This document shows, one piece after another, positions 22,169-23,928 of a stretch of DNA of 23,928 nucleotides (position 1 is the stretch's first letter; every line of letters begins with the position of its first letter). A program made the translations under genes and the position numbers. Below the pieces are notes generated by a model. The model was given only the letters and a program-made list of their open reading frames with translations, had not been told where the DNA came from and made no database searches. The DNA is from CAZIRO01 sp964541595 (GTDB taxonomy: Bacteria; Acidobacteriota; HRBIN11), in contig CAZIRO010000021.1 in the NCBI GenBank assembly GCA_964541595.1, positions 1 through 23,928 of the forward strand. The letters run 5' to 3'.

Positions 22169-22792
22169 TCAGGTCCCGGGGGCCGGATCTTCGGAGGGGG
22201 TGTCTTTCTGGAGCCATATGATCACGAGATGCCGTGCTGTGTGTTCCAGCGCGAGACAGCGAGCCCACGGTACGGGTTCCGGGGACGTTCCGGGGAGTGT
22301 CAGGCACGTTTTCAGCCACCACCACAGGGCGAATACGATCGGTCGCCAGCGATGTAGATGACCGTCCCACTGGGCGACTTCCACCATCGTATTGTCCAGT
22401 TCGTCGCTGAGACGCATCGTAAACCGGCGGATATCCCGCTGATGCAGAATACGGCGCGGGAACATCCGGCGAATGTGCTCGCCGAGTGTCTGTTGCCCGG
22501 CTGTCCATCGGTCATCGGACACCGCGGGTACGGGGGGTGCGGACGGTTCCGATGTGCGGATCGGCGCCACACGCACGTTCGACGATCGGGTGAGCGCCGC
22601 ATATAGCCGGTCGGCCAGGGACTGAATCGCGTCCGGATCGAGTTCCCGATCGATCAGATCATCCATGTAAAGGGTTTCCAGCCAGTGATAGAACAGAACG
22701 GCCGCGATCAGTCCGGGGTCCATCCCTTCCTGCATGAACGTTACCAGTCTCCGGACCCACCATTCTGTGCGTTCGGTATCCTGTGGTCGCAT
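22169..22792 (-). CDS. Unrecognised 207-aa protein downstream of degT-like gene
   Basis: I do not recognise this family. ATG 22792 is preceded by GAGG with a 7-nt gap, and the gene starts 25 bp after the aminotransferase stop, so the two are probably co-transcribed. The protein looks mostly helical: WWVRRLVTFMQEGMDPGLIAAVLFYHWLETLYMDDLIDREL (about 10-50), a Pro/Ser/Ala linker (about 75-95), then a second helical part with LGEHIRRMFPRRILHQRDIRRF. A hydrophobic, Trp-rich patch IVFALWWWLKTCLTL lies near 155-170 and could associate with a membrane. There is no signal peptide. An in-frame ATG at 22846 would overlap the upstream gene. Confidence 0.75.
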   Translation of the reverse strand: MRPQDTERTEWWVRRLVTFMQEGMDPGLIAAVLFYHWLETLYMDDLIDRELDPDAIQSLADRLYAALTRSSNVRVAPIRTSEPSAPPVPAVSDDRWTAGQQTLGEHIRRMFPRRILHQRDIRRFTMRLSDELDNTMVEVAQWDGHLHRWRPIVFALWWWLKTCLTLPGTSPEPVPWARCLALEHTARHLVIIWLQKDTPSEDPAPGT

Positions 22793-22817
22793 CCGGGAAC
22801 CTCGTCGGGGGCGGACG

Positions 22818-23928
22818 TCATGCGTCGGGAAATGTGGACAGTGCATGGGCGACGGTGGCGACCTCGTCGTCCGTCATTTCCGGGAACAGCGGTACGGCAA
22901 GGACTTCGCGGGACCACTGCACGGCGATCGGGATGTCTTCCGGACGGATTGCAAGGCAGCGCAACGCCGGCTGCAGGGGCGCCGGTCGATCATAGTATAT
23001 GCCACTGTCAATTCCCCGGTCACGCAGCCACACGCGCAGTCGATCCCGGTGTTGAGAACGCACAACGGCCAGATGCCAGGCGGGTTCCGATTCGGGAACG
23101 GGGGGGATCCATCGCAGTGCCGGATGGTGTACGGTCGTCTCCCGGTAAGTGTGCACGATGTGATTACGCCGGGCGATCCAGTGATCGACATGGCGGAGTT
23201 TCGTGCGTAAAAAGGCCGCCTGAAACTCGTCCATTCGGAAGTTGAACCCCGGGATCAGGTGTTCATGGTGTGTGGAACGGCCGTGATTGCGCAGCATGCG
23301 GCACCGACGCGCCAGGTCCGGATCGGCGGTAACCACCATGCCGGCGTCTCCGAGACCGCCCCAGTTCTTCGTCGGATAGAAACTGAAACAGGCAATGTGT
23401 CCCAGGGTCCCCGCACGCCGACCGCGAAAACGTGCCCCGTGCGCCTGACAGGCGTCTTCAATGACGGCCAGACCATAGCGATCACAGATCCAGCGCAGCC
23501 GGTCCATATCGCCAATGTGTCCGTACAGGTGAACCGGAAGTACGGCCACGGTACGGGGAGTAATCCGCGTTTCCAGGTGGTCGAGATCCAGCCAGGCGGT
23601 CTCCGGGTCGATGTCCACAAACACGGGCCGCGCGCCGGTCAGCAGAATGGCCTCAATCGTCGCAATAAACGTGAACGGTGTGGTGATCACCTCGTCTCCG
23701 GGTTGTACACCGACGGCCTGTAACGCCAGCCAGAGTGCCGCACTTCCGGAGGCACAGGCGATACCGTAGCGGGTACCGCACCATGTGGCGAATTCCTGTT
23801 CCAGGGCTTCGGTTTCGGGACCCAGAATGAATCGACCGGAACGCAGGACACGTCGGAATGCGGATTCCAGTTCAGGCGCGAGTTGCCGATGTTGACGATG
23901 GAGATCAAATAGTGGGATCCGTTTTGGG
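22818..23928 (-). CDS. DegT/DnrJ/EryC1/StrS-family sugar aminotransferase, 5' end off the window
   Basis: PLP enzymes of this family transfer an amino group to a keto-sugar nucleotide during O-antigen, capsule or aminosugar synthesis. The visible 369 residues read PLFDLHRQHRQLAPELESAF at the start, then GRFILGPETEALEQEFA, the PLP-phosphate region ASGSAALWLAL, DEVITTPFTFIAT, and VHLYGHIGDMDRL. IEDACQAHGA follows, then the internal-aldimine lysine in FSFYPTKNWGGLGDAGMV (about visible residue 187). The reading frame is open to the window edge, and only a few N-terminal residues should be missing. The substrate cannot be told from the sequence; no other sugar gene is visible here. Confidence 0.92.
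   Translation of the reverse strand, partial: PKRIPLFDLHRQHRQLAPELESAFRRVLRSGRFILGPETEALEQEFATWCGTRYGIACASGSAALWLALQAVGVQPGDEVITTPFTFIATIEAILLTGARPVFVDIDPETAWLDLDHLETRITPRTVAVLPVHLYGHIGDMDRLRWICDRYGLAVIEDACQAHGARFRGRRAGTLGHIACFSFYPTKNWGGLGDAGMVVTADPDLARRCRMLRNHGRSTHHEHLIPGFNFRMDEFQAAFLRTKLRHVDHWIARRNHIVHTYRETTVHHPALRWIPPVPESEPAWHLAVVRSQHRDRLRVWLRDRGIDSGIYYDRPAPLQPALRCLAIRPEDIPIAVQWSREVLAVPLFPEMTDDEVATVAHALSTFPDA

Overview
The window looks like a chromosomal core region of a G+C-rich, Gram-negative-type bacterium. The evidence is a non-mevalonate isoprenoid gene (dxr), an RseP-type site-2 protease, a LapB-like TPR protein, an mglB/mglA polarity module and two bacterial ferredoxins. Promoters look like ordinary sigma-70 (TTGACA/TATAAT type). 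Many genes overlap by ATGA or GTGA, and Shine-Dalgarno (SD) sites are often clear. I cannot assign a phylum with confidence. I see no insertion sequence, prophage, CRISPR array or toxin-antitoxin pair, so the unusual signals are in gene arrangement, leaders, repeats and three unrecognised proteins.

Layout: 1-445 is non-coding and holds a degenerate 7-bp-period repeat array, a sigma-70-like promoter and a structured leader. 446-3920 is an overlapping argG-argH-birA operon. 3921-4110 holds a strong hairpin between convergent units. tRNA-Arg(TCG) and tRNA-His(GTG) lie on the minus strand, divergent from a plus-strand unit rpsT-scpB-rluB-hisC-unknown(210 aa)-lapB-like-comF (4456-9871). A 7Fe ferredoxin gene has its own promoter inside the end of comF and a terminator-like hairpin after it. 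queA and trmH follow. tRNA-Thr(CGT) is joined almost directly to a second, 2[4Fe-4S]-type ferredoxin. Then comes a long envelope unit mglB-mglA-uppS-cdsA-dxr-rseP-comEC (12850-20923).

From 20812 to the right edge, genes are on the minus strand. Read in transcription order they are a 5'-truncated DegT/StrS-type sugar aminotransferase, an unrecognised 207-aa protein, tRNA-Glu(CTC), and an unrecognised exported protein with two internal cysteine-bearing repeats. The end of the exported-protein gene overlaps comEC tail to tail by 112 bp.

How the genes may work together: UppS, CdsA, Dxr and RseP supply isoprenoid carrier, CDP-diacylglycerol, isoprenoid precursor and envelope proteolysis. The MglB/MglA polarity switch sits directly upstream, with mglA overlapping uppS by 4 bp, which suggests co-expression of polarity and envelope growth. 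The most unusual architecture is the tRNA-mRNA fusion: in two independent places the SD of a protein gene lies at, or starts within, the CCA end of a tRNA. tRNA 3' maturation would then set the 5' end of the mRNA.
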